NCBI RefSeq assembly: GCF_900107105.1
Contig: NZ_FNOT01000005.1
Span: 290,320-354,319 of the forward strand
Length of the DNA: 64,000 nt
Direction: 5' to 3'
Source of the DNA: Geodermatophilus africanus
Lineage (GTDB): Bacteria; Actinomycetota; Actinomycetes; Mycobacteriales; Geodermatophilaceae
In this document: positions 16,311-25,280 of the stretch, in pieces
Layout of the letters: each line of letters opens with the position of its first letter
Position numbering within the stretch: the first letter of the stretch is position 1
The notes under the pieces: model-generated
Seen by the model: only the letters and a program-made list of their open reading frames with translations
The model's database searches: none
What the model was told of the DNA's origin: nothing
Made by a program: the position numbers and the translations under genes

Positions 16311-16754
16311 TCACCGACCCGTCGGGTCGGCGCCGCCGTTGGACAGCAGGGCGGCGAGCTCACCGTCCACCTCGAGCACGGAGGACTCCTCGCCGAAGGG
16401 GACGACGCTCGCGGTCAGCTGGAGGAAGCCGGCGACCGTGCCGCGGGACACCTCGAACAGCGCCTCGCCAGAGGGCGCGCGCAGGTGCAGGAAGAGGACG
16501 TCGCCGGACGTGCGGGACGGCCACAGCCGGACGTCGCCCTCGCCCGTGGGCTGACCGAGGCCGGCCTGCAGCAGGTCCCGGCCCACGAGCCAGGAGATGC
16601 CGTCCTCCTCGGCGCCGTCGCCGAAGGTGATCCGCACGGCGAACGGGTCGCTCACCTCGTAGCTGAGCAGAGCGGGCACCTCGGTCCACGACTGCGGACC
16701 GACCAGGTGCAACGTCGTCGGGCACGTGTACCCGGGCGTGGCGCGGTTGATCAT
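16311..16754 (-). CDS. SsgA-family sporulation/cell-division regulator (SALP)
   Basis: A 147-aa protein of the SsgA/SsgB-like family, which in Streptomyces controls septum placement and sporulation. Family hallmarks are LLSYEVSDPFAVRITF, the WLVGRDLLQAGLGQPTGEGD segment and RLWPSRTSGDVLFLHLRAPS. SALPs are confined to morphologically complex actinobacteria, so this supports a sporangium- or multicellular-forming lineage. The ATG at 16754 matches the usual N-terminus; upstream in-frame sequence is low complexity. It is divergent from the sigma factor gene, but a regulatory link is only inference. Confidence 0.88.
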   Translation of the reverse strand: MINRATPGYTCPTTLHLVGPQSWTEVPALLSYEVSDPFAVRITFGDGAEEDGISWLVGRDLLQAGLGQPTGEGDVRLWPSRTSGDVLFLHLRAPSGEALFEVSRGTVAGFLQLTASVVPFGEESSVLEVDGELAALLSNGGADPTGR

Positions 16755-16882
16755 GTCTCGAACAACGACCTTCCCTGACCGAGGTGACGCCCGGCGATCA
16801 CCGGGCGTGTCGTTCCGCTGTGTGCCCCTTCCGGGCACAGCTGAACCGCGTCGCCCTCCTGTCGCGAAGACCGCGTGTGACG

Positions 16883-17530
16883 ATGGGGCTCGTGAGCAGT
16901 CCGGCACGGCGCGTCGGGGACGACCCCGTGGGCGCCGACCTCCTCCTGCGCATGCGCGCGGGCGACCGGGGCGCCGTGGACGAGCTCTACGACCGGTACA
17001 GCCGCCCGGCCTTCGCGCTCGCCCGGCGGATCCTCGCCGACGACGTCCTGGCCGAGGACGTCGTGCAGGACGTCTTCCTCAGCGTGTGGCGCGACCCCGG
17101 TGCCTTCGACGCCGCCCGGGGCTCCTTCTCCTCCTGGCTGATGGCGATGGTGCACCACAAGGCGGTCGACGCCGTCCGCCGGGAGGAGTCCCACCGCCGC
17201 CGGCAGACCCGGGCCGGGGACGACCTCGCCCTGGCGTCCCCGACGTCGTCGCGCGACGTCGAGGACGAGGCGTGGAGCCGGGTGGTGTCCGACCAGGTGC
17301 GCGGCGCGCTGAGCGCCCTGCCCGCCCCCCAGCGGGAGGCGCTCACCCTCGCCTACTACGGCGGTTACACACAGCGGGAGGTCGCGGCGTTGACCAGCAC
17401 GCCGCTGGGCACGGTCAAGACCCGCATGCTCGCCGGGATGCGCCGGCTCCGCGAGGAGCTCGGCGGCGCGGGCGTCGCTCCGGGCGGCGCCCTCGGCGCG
17501 TCCGCGCCGGCCGACGGGACGAGCCGGTGA
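16883..17530 (+). CDS. ECF-family RNA polymerase sigma factor (SigK-like)
   Basis: An extracytoplasmic-function sigma factor, 215 aa. Region 2 is at about 22-95 (ELYDRYSRPAFALARRIL, AEDVVQDVFLSVWRDP, SSWLMAMVHHKAVDAVRR) and region 4 at about 140-195 (LSALPAPQREALTLAYYGGY, QREVAALTSTPLGTVKTRM). The following RskA-type gene overlaps its stop codon, making a typical sigma/anti-sigma operon. A GTG at 16892 in the same frame is an alternative start. The stress signal is unknown. Confidence 0.92.
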   Translation: MGLVSSPARRVGDDPVGADLLLRMRAGDRGAVDELYDRYSRPAFALARRILADDVLAEDVVQDVFLSVWRDPGAFDAARGSFSSWLMAMVHHKAVDAVRREESHRRRQTRAGDDLALASPTSSRDVEDEAWSRVVSDQVRGALSALPAPQREALTLAYYGGYTQREVAALTSTPLGTVKTRMLAGMRRLREELGGAGVAPGGALGASAPADGTSR

Positions 17531-18411
17531 CCGTTCCCCAGGACCCGCGGCGCGAGGAGCACGAGACCTTCGACGAGCTCGCCGTCGGCTGGGCGCTGCA
17601 CGCGCTCGAGCCCGAGGACGAGGAGCTCTTCGCCGCCCACCTGCCCACGTGCCCCCGCTGCCGGCGGACGGTGACCGAGACGACCGACGTCATGGGCGCC
17701 CTGGTCGGCGACCTGCCGCCGGTCGACCCCCCGGAGCGGCTGCGCGACCGGCTGCGCGCCGCGGTGGAGGAGACCGAGCAGCTGCCGCGCCCGGCCCGGG
17801 GGGACGAGCGGACGCCGCCGGTCCCGCCCGCGGCCACCGACGACCCCGTCCCCGTCTACCGGTTCGAGATCTCGGCCGCGGGCGCGCACCGGGCGCCGGT
17901 GCCGGCGGGCGCGGTGGACCCGCGGTCCCCGTGGCGCCGGGTGGTGCCCAACGCCCTCGTGGCGGCCGCGGTCGCGGCGATCCTCGCCCTGGGCACGTGG
18001 AACGTGGTGCTCAACTCGGCCCGCGAAGAGGCGCAGGCGGCCGCCACCGAGCAGGCCGAACTGGTCGACGCGCTGCTGGTCCCCGGCCAGGCCACGATCG
18101 CGCCGCTGTCGGCCGACGGCGCGACGGTCGCCACCGTCGTCGCCCGCGACGGCGAGCTGCAGGTGGTGTCCCAGGGGCTGGCGCCCAACGACGTCCGCGA
18201 GCAGACGTACGTGGTGTGGGGGCTCGGCCCCGGGGCGCCCACCCCGCTGGGCGTCTTCGACGTCACGTCGCCGCAACCGGCGCTCCGGACCGTAGGCTCG
18301 GGAACGTCCGGGTCGGACGCCTACACCGGCTACGCGGTGAGCCTCGAGCCCGGCCGCTCGGCTCCGCCGGAGCCCAGTGACGTCGTCGCGTCGGGGGAGG
18401 TGCCGAGCTGA
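17527..18411 (+). CDS. membrane-anchored anti-sigma factor (RskA-like)
   Basis: Anti-sigma factor for the upstream ECF sigma, 294 aa. The N-terminal cytoplasmic domain has a zinc-binding anti-sigma motif FAAHLPTCPRCRR (H-x3-C-x2-C). One transmembrane helix lies at about 141-160 (NALVAAAVAAILALGTWNVV). The extracytoplasmic RskA domain follows, ending with QTYVVWGLGPGAPTPLGVFD and a YAVSLEPG segment. GTGA overlap with the sigma gene implies coupled, near-stoichiometric synthesis. Release probably involves regulated proteolysis, as for RskA. Confidence 0.9.
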   Translation: MTVPQDPRREEHETFDELAVGWALHALEPEDEELFAAHLPTCPRCRRTVTETTDVMGALVGDLPPVDPPERLRDRLRAAVEETEQLPRPARGDERTPPVPPAATDDPVPVYRFEISAAGAHRAPVPAGAVDPRSPWRRVVPNALVAAAVAAILALGTWNVVLNSAREEAQAAATEQAELVDALLVPGQATIAPLSADGATVATVVARDGELQVVSQGLAPNDVREQTYVVWGLGPGAPTPLGVFDVTSPQPALRTVGSGTSGSDAYTGYAVSLEPGRSAPPEPSDVVASGEVPS

Positions 18412-18425
18412 ACGGTCCGGAGACG

Positions 18426-18902
18426 GTGGCCTCCTCCGGCACCGGCCAGCCGGTGGCTCCCGTGTCGGCGGCGCGGCGGCCCCGCGCGTCCGAGGAGGGC
18501 CACCACCGCAGGCTGCGCGAGCGCGTGGCCGCCACGCACTGGCGCCGGCGGCTGGCCGCCCGCCGTCCGCTCGACCACGGCTACCGGCTGGTCGTCGGCG
18601 CTGTCGGGGCACTGGTCGTGACCTTCGGGCTGGTCACCATCCCGCTGCCCGGCCCCGGCTGGCTCACCGTCATCGCCGGGTTGTTCCTGCTGGCCACCGA
18701 GTTCACCTGGGCCGAGCGGCTGCTGGACTTCACCCGCCGGCACGTTCGGGCGTGGACCGAGTGGCTGGGCCGGCAACGGGTGTGGGTGCGGGTGGCCGTC
18801 GGGCTGGCCACCGCCGCCTTCGTCTACGGCGTCCTGGTGGTCGTGCTGCACGCCATGGGCGTCCCGGACTGGGTGCCGGGGTGGGTGCCGCTCTGGCGCT
18901 GA
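18426..18902 (+). CDS. PGPGW-motif membrane protein (TIGR02611-like)
   Basis: A small integral membrane protein of 158 aa with the PLPGPGW motif at about residue 76, after which this actinobacterial family is named. Three hydrophobic segments lie at about 57-75, 80-96 and 120-142, after a basic cytoplasmic N-terminus. The function is unknown. The GTG start has GGAG 4 nt upstream. It lies 14 nt after the anti-sigma gene, so it probably belongs to the same transcript. Confidence 0.8.
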   Translation: MASSGTGQPVAPVSAARRPRASEEGHHRRLRERVAATHWRRRLAARRPLDHGYRLVVGAVGALVVTFGLVTIPLPGPGWLTVIAGLFLLATEFTWAERLLDFTRRHVRAWTEWLGRQRVWVRVAVGLATAAFVYGVLVVVLHAMGVPDWVPGWVPLWR

Positions 18903-18926
18903 GCGTCTGGCAGAATGACTGCCGCG

Positions 18927-18998
18927 GGGCGATTGGCTCAGTGGTAGAGCGCTTCGTTCACACCGAAGAGGTCACTGGTTCGAACCCAGTATCGCCCA
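18927..18998 (+). tRNA. tRNA-Val(CAC)
   Basis: Acceptor GGGCGAT/ATCGCCC, anticodon loop TTCACAC (CAC) and T arm ACTGG-TTCGAAC-CCAGT; CCA is not encoded. It differs from tRNA-Val(GAC) at 15943 only around the anticodon arm. CAGAAT at 18911-18916 could be its -10. A terminator homologous to that of the first tRNA-Val follows. Confidence 0.96.
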
Positions 18999-19006
18999 CA
19001 GCATGA

Positions 19007-19035
19007 GAGGCCCGGGTCCGTCGGACCCGGGCCTC
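19007..19035 (+). terminator. tRNA-Val(CAC) terminator
   Basis: A perfect 13-bp stem (19007-19019 with 19023-19035), loop GTC. The sequence is nearly the same as the hairpin at 15902-15938. Confidence 0.75.
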
Positions 19036-19131
19036 CCGCCGTCCAGGGGTCGGGCGGCCCCCACGGCCTGCCTCCGCGCCGGGCTCCGCTCCCCGCTCGC
19101 AGAACTCGCTGCGCTGCTCACCCGGCTGTCG

Positions 19132-19680
19132 TCAGGCGGTCGCCGGCCCGTAGGTCAGGTGGGCCACCCCGTTGCTCAGGTCCTCCACACCCAGCAGCGA
19201 CAGCTTCTGCGCGGTGCCCTCGGGGAACAGCCGGATGCCGGTGCCGACCGCGACCGGGTAGACGTACAGGTGCAGCTCGTCGACCAGACCGTCGGCCAGC
19301 AGTGCCCGCACCAGCGTGGCGCTGCCGCTGGCGTAGAGGTCGCCCTGCTGCTTGAGCTCGCGGATCCGGCCGGCGTCGTAGCCGCCGATCGCGGTGGAGT
19401 TGCGCCACACCGACTCGGCGTCGGTGAGGGTCGAGGAGACGACGTACTTCTGGGTGTCGTTGAAGAACGGCGCGCCCGGGTCGTCCTCGACGGTGCGCGT
19501 CGACCAGGCCGGCGCGAACATCTCGAAGGTCGTGCGGCCCAGCAGGATGCCCGTGGCCGGGGCGGTGATCGCCCCGATCGAGGCGGCCAGGTCGTCGGGG
19601 AAGCCGTAGTCCATCGTCCACATCGGTGCGTCGACGACCCCGTCGACGGTGGTGAACTCGTGCACCCTGATCGCGCCCAT
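19132..19680 (-). CDS. RibD C-terminal/dihydrofolate reductase-like protein
   Basis: A 182-aa NADPH-dependent reductase-fold protein of the RibD_C/DHFR-like superfamily. The N-terminus is IRVHEFTTVDGVVDAP; GILLGRTTFEMFAPAW binds nucleotide, and the C-terminal YASGSATLVRALLADGLVDE and VAVGTGIRLFPEGT are typical. The family is widespread in actinobacteria as multiple paralogues of unknown substrate. The ATG at 19680 has GGAGG about 9 nt upstream. Single gene, convergent with tRNA-Val(CAC). Confidence 0.85.
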   Translation of the reverse strand: MGAIRVHEFTTVDGVVDAPMWTMDYGFPDDLAASIGAITAPATGILLGRTTFEMFAPAWSTRTVEDDPGAPFFNDTQKYVVSSTLTDAESVWRNSTAIGGYDAGRIRELKQQGDLYASGSATLVRALLADGLVDELHLYVYPVAVGTGIRLFPEGTAQKLSLLGVEDLSNGVAHLTYGPATA

Positions 19681-19886
19681 CTGTGGTCCTCCGTGTGTGC
19701 TGGGGCCCGGCCGCGGAGGTCGTCGCGGGGCCGGGAGTCGGTGTCGTGGGGGAGACCTTGGCCGATCCCGTTTCTCATCGGTGGGCAGCGCGCCGTCCGG
19801 GCAGGGTGCCCCGCGACCTCTCCGACCGGGTCCCCGGGCGCAGCCCGCGGCCGACGCCCCGGCACGCGGGCCCGGAGCGGGGGACC

Positions 19887-20342
19887 ATGGGGACGATGTC
19901 CCGCCGCCGGCCACCCGCCCCGCCCGTGCCGGTCCGCCCGCGCCAGCCCGGGCGCGCCGAGCGCCTGACCGAGGTGCTCGAGCGGGACGGCGACACCTGC
20001 ATCTGGTGCGGCCGGGTCCTCGGCGGCCTGGTCCAGCCGACCACGGAGCACGTCGTCCCCCGGCTCAAGGGCGGGCCCTCGTGGCTGGCCAACGAGGTCG
20101 CCGCCTGCCGCCGTTGCAACGCTGAGCGCGGTCACCGGGCGCCGGTCGACTGGCTGGAGGAGTGCGAGCGGCGCGGCTGGCAGCCCGACGCCGGCCGGCT
20201 CGGCCGGGCGCTGGACGCCCTGCAGGCCGCGATCGACCGCGAGGGCGGCCAGCGGCGGGCGCGGCCCTACCTCGACGCGCAGCTGCGCCGGCTGCGCCGC
20301 CGGCGACCGCCCTCGGGGGATGGACGTACGGTCGCCTCGTGA
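19887..20342 (+). CDS. HNH endonuclease-domain protein
   Basis: A 151-aa protein with an HNH nuclease fold: zinc cysteines CIWCG and CRRCN, and catalytic-type EHVVPRLKGGPSWLANEVAA between them. It has a basic N-terminus and a very Arg-rich C-terminal helix for nucleic acid binding. Such small HNH proteins are common single genes in actinobacterial chromosomes and are not necessarily phage- or defence-related. A second ATG at 19896 is possible. It overlaps the MOSC gene by 4 nt. Confidence 0.8.
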   Translation: MGTMSRRRPPAPPVPVRPRQPGRAERLTEVLERDGDTCIWCGRVLGGLVQPTTEHVVPRLKGGPSWLANEVAACRRCNAERGHRAPVDWLEECERRGWQPDAGRLGRALDALQAAIDREGGQRRARPYLDAQLRRLRRRRPPSGDGRTVAS

Positions 20343-20893
20343 CGAGTGCGGGCAGCGTCGTGCAGGTGAGCGTCTACCCGGTGAAGAGCCTCGGTGGGCG
20401 GACCGTCGGGGAGGCGCGGGTCGAGCCGGCCGGCCTGGTCGGCGACCGTGCCTGGACCGTCGTCGACGCCGCGACGGGGGAGCGCGTGACGGTCAAGAGC
20501 ACCCCGGAGATGGCCGGCGTCGTGGCCACCGGGGACGACGAGGCCGACACGATCACGCTCACCGAGGTCCTGGGCCGGCCGGTGCGCCTGCAGCGGTCCG
20601 GGGAGCCGCAGGTCGACGCCGCCGCGGTGCACCTGGTCAGCCGCGGGGCGATCGCGCGCGCCGACGCCGGCGACGTCCCCGAGGGGTGCGCGGCCGACGA
20701 TCCGCGCGCCAACCTGCTGCTCGACCTGCCCGGAGGCGAGGACGAGCGGTCGTGGGTCGGTCGCACCGTGCGCCTCGGCGAGGTGGAGGTCGCCGTCACC
20801 CGCACCCCCAAGCACTGCCTCGGCGTCTACGCCGAGGTCCGGCGGCCGGGGACGGTGCGCGTCGGCGACCGCGTCGAGGTGCTGCCCGGCTGA
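20339..20893 (+). CDS. MOSC-domain protein
   Basis: A 184-aa protein with a MOSC N-terminal beta-barrel segment (VSVYPVKSLGGRTVGEA, GLVGDRAWTVVDA) and a shortened MOSC domain containing the conserved Cys in TPKHCLGVYAEVR. MOSC proteins handle molybdenum cofactor-linked sulfur or related oxidoreductase chemistry. GTGA overlap with the HNH gene; a TACGGT hexamer 6 nt upstream, inside the HNH gene, could also give a leaderless transcript. Confidence 0.82.
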   Translation: MTSAGSVVQVSVYPVKSLGGRTVGEARVEPAGLVGDRAWTVVDAATGERVTVKSTPEMAGVVATGDDEADTITLTEVLGRPVRLQRSGEPQVDAAAVHLVSRGAIARADAGDVPEGCAADDPRANLLLDLPGGEDERSWVGRTVRLGEVEVAVTRTPKHCLGVYAEVRRPGTVRVGDRVEVLPG

Positions 20894-20931
20894 GCCGGCC
20901 CGGGCGTCCGGGGGTGACGTGCGCCGCGCAC

Positions 20932-20937
20932 TAGGCT
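20932..20937 (+). promoter_or_regulatory. -10 hexamer of the thrS-pimA operon
   Basis: TAGGCT, 36 nt before the thrS GTG. A GGAG ribosome site precedes the start, so this operon has a short leader. No T-box or attenuator is visible. Confidence 0.4.
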
Positions 20938-20973
20938 CGGAGGTACCCGATCCTCGACCCCGCAGGAGCCCCC

Positions 20974-23031
20974 GTGTCAGCCGCGCCCACCCTCGCCGCT
21001 CCCGCTTCGATCCGGGTGCCGGCGGGGACGACGGCCCAGGACGCGCTCAAGGCGGCCGGCATCCCGCTCAAGGGCGCCGACGGCGCGGTCGTCGTCCGGG
21101 ACCTGGCCACCGGCGACCTCAGGGACCTCGCCTGGGCCCCCGAGGCCGACGCCGAGGTCGAGCCGGTGCCCGCCGCCAGCCCCGAGGGTCGCGCGGTCAT
21201 CCGCCACTCGACCGCGCACGTGCTCGCGCAGGCGGTGCAGGACCTCTTCCCGGGCACCCGGCTGGGCATCGGGCCGCCCGTGGAGAACGGCTTCTACTAC
21301 GACTTCGACCCCGAGCGGCCCTTCACGCCCGAGGACCTCGCGGCCCTCGAGAAGCGGATGCAGGAGATCGTCAGGGCCGGCCAGTACTTCTCCCGGCGGG
21401 AGATCAGCGACGCCGACGCCCAGGCCGAGCTCGCGCACGAGCCGTTCAAGCTCGAGCTGATCGGGCTCAAGGGGCGCGCGGGTGAGGCTGCCGACGGCGC
21501 CGACGTCGAGGTCGGCGGCGCGCAGCTGACCATGTACGACAACCGGGACGCGCGCACCGGCGACCTGGTCTGGACCGACCTGTGCCGCGGTCCGCACCTG
21601 CCGCGGACCAGCAGCATCCCCGCGTTCAGCCTGACCCGGTCGGCGGCCGCCTACTGGCGGGGCAGCGAGAAGAACCCGCAGCTGCAGCGGATCTACGGCA
21701 CCGCCTGGGAGAGCAAGGAGGCGCACAAGGCCCACCTGGAGCAGGTGGCCGAGGCCGAGCGGCGCGACCACCGCCGGCTGGGTGCGGAGCTGGACCTGTT
21801 CAGCTTCCCCGACGAGATCGGCTCGGGTCTGGCCGTGTTCCACCCCAAGGGCGGCGTCGTCCGGCGGGAGCTGGAGGACTACAGCCGCCGGCGGCACGAG
21901 GAGGCCGACTACTCCTTCGTCAACACCCCGCACATCAGCAAGGCGCGGCTGTTCGAGGTCTCCGGTCACCTCGACTGGTACGCCGAGGGCATGTACCCGC
22001 CCATGCAGCTCGACGAGGAGCGCGACACCGAGGGCCACGTGCGCCGGCAGGGGCAGGACTACTACCTCAAGCCGATGAACTGCCCCATGCACAACCTGGT
22101 GTTCGGGTCCCGCGGCCGGTCCTACCGCGAGCTGCCGCTGCGGCTGTTCGAGTTCGGCACCGTCTACCGGTACGAGAAGTCCGGCGTCGTCCACGGGCTG
22201 ACCCGCGCCCGCGGCTTCACCCAGGACGACGCGCACATCTACTGCACCCCCGAGCAGATGCCCGGTGAGCTGCGCGGCCTCCTCGACTTCGTCCTCGGGC
22301 TGCTGGCCGACTACGGCCTGTCGGACTTCCACCTCGAGCTGTCCACACGGGACCCGGAGAAGTCCGTCGGCACCGACGAGAGCTGGGAGGCCGCCACCGA
22401 GGCGCTGCGCCAGGCGGCGCTGGACTCCGGCCTCGAGCTGCTGCCCGACCCGGGCGGCGCGGCGTTCTACGGCCCCAAGATCTCCGTCCAGGCCCGCGAC
22501 GCCATCGGCCGCAGCTGGCAGATGTCGACGATCCAGGTCGACTTCAACCTGCCCGAGCGCTTCGGCCTGGAGTACACCGCCGCCGACGGCTCGCGGCAGC
22601 GCCCGGTGATGCTGCACCGGGCGCTGTTCGGGTCGATGGAGCGCTTCTTCGCCGTCCTCACCGAGCACTACGCCGGGGCGTTCCCCGCGTGGCTGGCGCC
22701 GGTGCAGGTGGTCGGCATCCCGGTCACCGACGAGCAGGTCGGCTACCTGCGGGACGTCGCGCTCCAGCTGCGTGCCCGCGGCATCCGGGTGGAGGTCGAC
22801 GACTCCGACGACCGGATGCAGAAGAAGATCCGCACCGCCAGCAAGCAGAAGGTGCCCTTCGTGCTCATCGCCGGGGCGACCGACGCCGAGGCCGGGGCGG
22901 TGTCCTTCCGGTTCCGCGACGGCAGCCAGCACAACGGCGTGCCCGTGGAGAAGGCCGTCCCCGCGATCGCCGAGTGGGTCGCCAGCCGGGCCAACACCGA
23001 CCCGATCGCCGAGGCCCTGGTGGCCGGATGA
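20974..23031 (+). CDS. thrS: threonine--tRNA ligase
   Basis: Class II ThrRS, 685 aa. TGS-like domain at about 10-70, editing domain from about 75 with [10 protein letters not shown] and [10 protein letters not shown], and catalytic core with [12 protein letters not shown] (zinc Cys), [12 protein letters not shown] and the motif 3 region [12 protein letters not shown]. The C-terminal anticodon-binding domain begins near 580. It heads a tightly packed operon with Ap4A phosphorylase, pgsA, patA and pimA, the same order as in Mycobacterium tuberculosis (known synteny). GTG start with GGAG upstream. Confidence 0.97.
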   Translation: MSAAPTLAAPASIRVPAGTTAQDALKAAGIPLKGADGAVVVRDLATGDLRDLAWAPEADAEVEPVPAASPEGRAVIRHSTAHVLAQAVQDLFPGTRLGIGPPVENGFYYDFDPERPFTPEDLAALEKRMQEIVRAGQYFSRREISDADAQAELAHEPFKLELIGLKGRAGEAADGADVEVGGAQLTMYDNRDARTGDLVWTDLCRGPHLPRTSSIPAFSLTRSAAAYWRGSEKNPQLQRIYGTAWESKEAHKAHLEQVAEAERRDHRRLGAELDLFSFPDEIGSGLAVFHPKGGVVRRELEDYSRRRHEEADYSFVNTPHISKARLFEVSGHLDWYAEGMYPPMQLDEERDTEGHVRRQGQDYYLKPMNCPMHNLVFGSRGRSYRELPLRLFEFGTVYRYEKSGVVHGLTRARGFTQDDAHIYCTPEQMPGELRGLLDFVLGLLADYGLSDFHLELSTRDPEKSVGTDESWEAATEALRQAALDSGLELLPDPGGAAFYGPKISVQARDAIGRSWQMSTIQVDFNLPERFGLEYTAADGSRQRPVMLHRALFGSMERFFAVLTEHYAGAFPAWLAPVQVVGIPVTDEQVGYLRDVALQLRARGIRVEVDDSDDRMQKKIRTASKQKVPFVLIAGATDAEAGAVSFRFRDGSQHNGVPVEKAVPAIAEWVASRANTDPIAEALVAG

Positions 23032-23603
23032 GCGGCGAGGTCCCGGAGGCGTACCGGCTCCCCGTCACCGCGGACGAGGGGCCGACCACGGTGTTCCAGC
23101 ACCTGTGGACGCCGTACCGCATGGCCTACATCCGCGGTGAGGGCAAGCCCACCGGCGCCCACGACTGCCCGTTCTGCCTCATCCCGCAGATGGACGACGA
23201 GGAGGGGCTGGTCGTCGCGCGCGGCGAGACCGTCTTCGCCGTCCTCAACCTGTACCCGTACAACGCCGGGCACCTGATGCTGGTGCCCTACCGGCACGTG
23301 CCCGACTACACCGACCTCACGCCCGCCGAGGTCGCCGAGCTGGGCGAGTTCACCCAGACGGCCATGCGGGTGGTGCGTGCCGTCTCCGGGGCGCACGGGT
23401 TCAACATCGGCATGAACCAGGGCTCGGTCGCCGGCGCGGGGATCGCCGACCACCTGCACCAGCACGCGGTGCCGCGCTGGGGCGGGGACACCAACTTCAT
23501 GCCGGTCATCGGGCTGACCCGCGTGCTGCCGCAGGTGCTGCGCGAGACGCGGGCGCTGCTGGCCCACCACTGGCCGGACGGCCGGCCGGTGCCGGGGGCC
23601 TGA
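23028..23603 (+). CDS. HIT-family Ap4A phosphorylase
   Basis: A 191-aa HIT-superfamily protein resembling mycobacterial Rv2613c, a phosphorylase that cleaves Ap4A to ADP and ATP. The zinc-site-like CPFCLIP is at about 46, [20 protein letters not shown] forms the nucleotide-binding core, and the catalytic histidine triad [12 protein letters not shown] is at about 140. ATGA overlap with thrS. ThrRS can make Ap4A as a side product, so the pairing makes biochemical sense (inference). Confidence 0.9.
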   Translation: MSGEVPEAYRLPVTADEGPTTVFQHLWTPYRMAYIRGEGKPTGAHDCPFCLIPQMDDEEGLVVARGETVFAVLNLYPYNAGHLMLVPYRHVPDYTDLTPAEVAELGEFTQTAMRVVRAVSGAHGFNIGMNQGSVAGAGIADHLHQHAVPRWGGDTNFMPVIGLTRVLPQVLRETRALLAHHWPDGRPVPGA

Positions 23604-23604
23604 G

Positions 23605-24261
23605 GTGCTCGGCGTCAACGCCCGCGCCGCGGTGGGCCGGTTCTGGGCACCGGTCGTGGCCCGGCTGGCCCGCGCGGGGGTCACCCCGGACGCGGTCACG
23701 CTGCTCGGCACGCTCGGCGCGATCGGCGGCGCGGTCGGGCTGATCGCGACCGGGCAGCTCTTCTGGGGCGCGTTCACCGTGACCGTCTTCGTGCTGCTCG
23801 ACATGCTCGACGGCGCCCTGGCGCGCGCCCGCGGCGGCGGCTCGGTGTTCGGCGCGGTCCTGGACTCCACCGGCGACCGCGCCGCCGACGCGGCCATCTT
23901 CGGCGCGCTGGTCTGGTGGTTCTCCGGGGCCGGGGACAACCGGCTCATCGTGCTGCTGGCGCTGCTGTGCCTGGTCCTCGGGATGCTGACCTCCTACGTC
24001 AAGGCCCGCGCCGAGGGCATGGGGCTGCGCTGCGACGTCGGCGTCGTCGAGCGCACCGAGCGGCTGATCCTCGTGCTGGTCGGTACCGGGTTCCTGGGCC
24101 TGGGCATCCCGTACGCGCTGCACGTGGCGCTGTGGGTGCTCACCGTGGGCAGCGCGGTCACCGTCGCGCAGCGGTTCGCCGAGGTCCACCGGCAGGCCCG
24201 CGGTCGGGCCCTGCCCACCCCGCCCCCGCCCGCCCCGCCCGCCCAGGGCGTGGTGCCGTGA
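23605..24261 (+). CDS. pgsA: phosphatidylinositol phosphate synthase
   Basis: A membrane CDP-alcohol phosphotransferase, 218 aa. The catalytic motif D69-G70-x2-A73-R74-x8-G83-x3-D87-x3-D91 is complete, and five to six transmembrane segments are visible. In actinobacteria this enzyme joins CDP-diacylglycerol with inositol 3-phosphate. The position between Ap4A phosphorylase and the PIM genes supports the PI assignment over glycerol phosphate. GTG start one base after the previous stop. Confidence 0.92.
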   Translation: MLGVNARAAVGRFWAPVVARLARAGVTPDAVTLLGTLGAIGGAVGLIATGQLFWGAFTVTVFVLLDMLDGALARARGGGSVFGAVLDSTGDRAADAAIFGALVWWFSGAGDNRLIVLLALLCLVLGMLTSYVKARAEGMGLRCDVGVVERTERLILVLVGTGFLGLGIPYALHVALWVLTVGSAVTVAQRFAEVHRQARGRALPTPPPPAPPAQGVVP

Positions 24262-25280
24262 CCGACGCGCCCGGGGCCGACGCCGCGGCGGCGCGGTCGG
24301 CGGGGACGGGGTCGCGGGAGACGGCTGCCGGGCTCCGGCTGGTGTCCGGGCAGCCGGGGCTGCGGGCCCGCGCCACGGCACAGCTGACCGACCTCGGCTA
24401 CGCCGCTGGCTGGCGCGCGGTCCGGGCGTTGCCCGAGCCGGTGGCGCGGGGCGCCTTCGACGCGGCCGGCCGCTGGGCCGCCGCGCGGGAGGGCCGCGGG
24501 GTGCGGCAGCTGCGCGCCAACCTCCGGGTCGCGACCGGCGGCCGGCTGGACGAGGCCGCGCTCGACGAGCTGACCACGCGGGGGATGCGCTCCTACGCCC
24601 GCTACTGGCAGGAGGCGTTCCGGCTGCCCCGGCTGTCCCGGGAGCGGATCGTGGCCGACACCGTGAGCTCCGGTGTCGAGCACATGGAGCGGGCCCGGGC
24701 CGACGGCCGCGGCGTGGTCTTCGCGCTGCCGCACAGCGGCAACTGGGACGCCGCCGGCGTGTGGCTGGTGGACTTCCTGGGCGGGCCCTTCATGACGGTG
24801 GCCGAGCGGCTGCGGCCGGAGTCGCTGTACCGGCGGTTCCTGGCGTTCCGGGAGACGCTGGGCATGCGCGTCGTCCCGCTCACCGGAGGGCCGCGGTCGA
24901 GCTCGGCGGTGCTGGGCGAGTGGCTGGACGGCGGCGGCTGGGTCTGCCTGCTGGTCGACCGCGACCTGGGTGCGGGCGGTGTCCCGGTGGACTTCTTCGG
25001 CCGGCGGGCGACCATGCCGGGTGGGCCCGCCCTGCTGGCGGCCCGGACCGGCGCCGCGCTGCACCCCGCGATCTGCCGGTTCACCGACCGCGGCTGGGCC
25101 TTCGACGTCCGGCCCGAGGTGCCGGTCCACGGACCCGGCCGGCTCCGCGACCGGGTGCCCGCCGCGATGCAGGGCGTGGCCGGCGCGTTCACCGCCGGCA
25201 TCGCCGAGCGTCCCGAGGACTGGCACGTGCCCGGCCGGATCTGGGCGGACGTCCCACCCGACCCGCCGCGGGACGCCTGA
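24258..25280 (+). CDS. patA: phosphatidylinositol mannoside acyltransferase
   Basis: A LPLAT-family acyltransferase, 340 aa, that in mycobacteria acylates the mannose of PIM1/PIM2. The catalytic HSGNWDAAG (H-x4-D) is at about residue 159, preceded by the RGMRSYARYWQEAFRL segment. FMTVAERLRPESLYRRFLAF, VCLLVDRDLG and GRRATMPGGPALLA are acceptor- and membrane-binding blocks. The C-terminus ends EDWHVPGRIWADV. GTGA overlap with pgsA and a 1-nt overlap with pimA. Confidence 0.92.
   Translation: MTDAPGADAAAARSAGTGSRETAAGLRLVSGQPGLRARATAQLTDLGYAAGWRAVRALPEPVARGAFDAAGRWAAAREGRGVRQLRANLRVATGGRLDEAALDELTTRGMRSYARYWQEAFRLPRLSRERIVADTVSSGVEHMERARADGRGVVFALPHSGNWDAAGVWLVDFLGGPFMTVAERLRPESLYRRFLAFRETLGMRVVPLTGGPRSSSAVLGEWLDGGGWVCLLVDRDLGAGGVPVDFFGRRATMPGGPALLAARTGAALHPAICRFTDRGWAFDVRPEVPVHGPGRLRDRVPAAMQGVAGAFTAGIAERPEDWHVPGRIWADVPPDPPRDA

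Noticed and set aside
19887-20342. HNH protein as part of a defence system
   Set aside because: No accompanying helicase, methyltransferase or sensor gene; the neighbours are RibD-like, MOSC and thrS, and such small HNH genes are common singletons.
20938-20973. T-box leader before thrS (also checked upstream of hisS, aspS and alaS)
   Set aside because: Leaders are too short and lack the T-box sequence; actinobacterial T-boxes mainly precede ileS.
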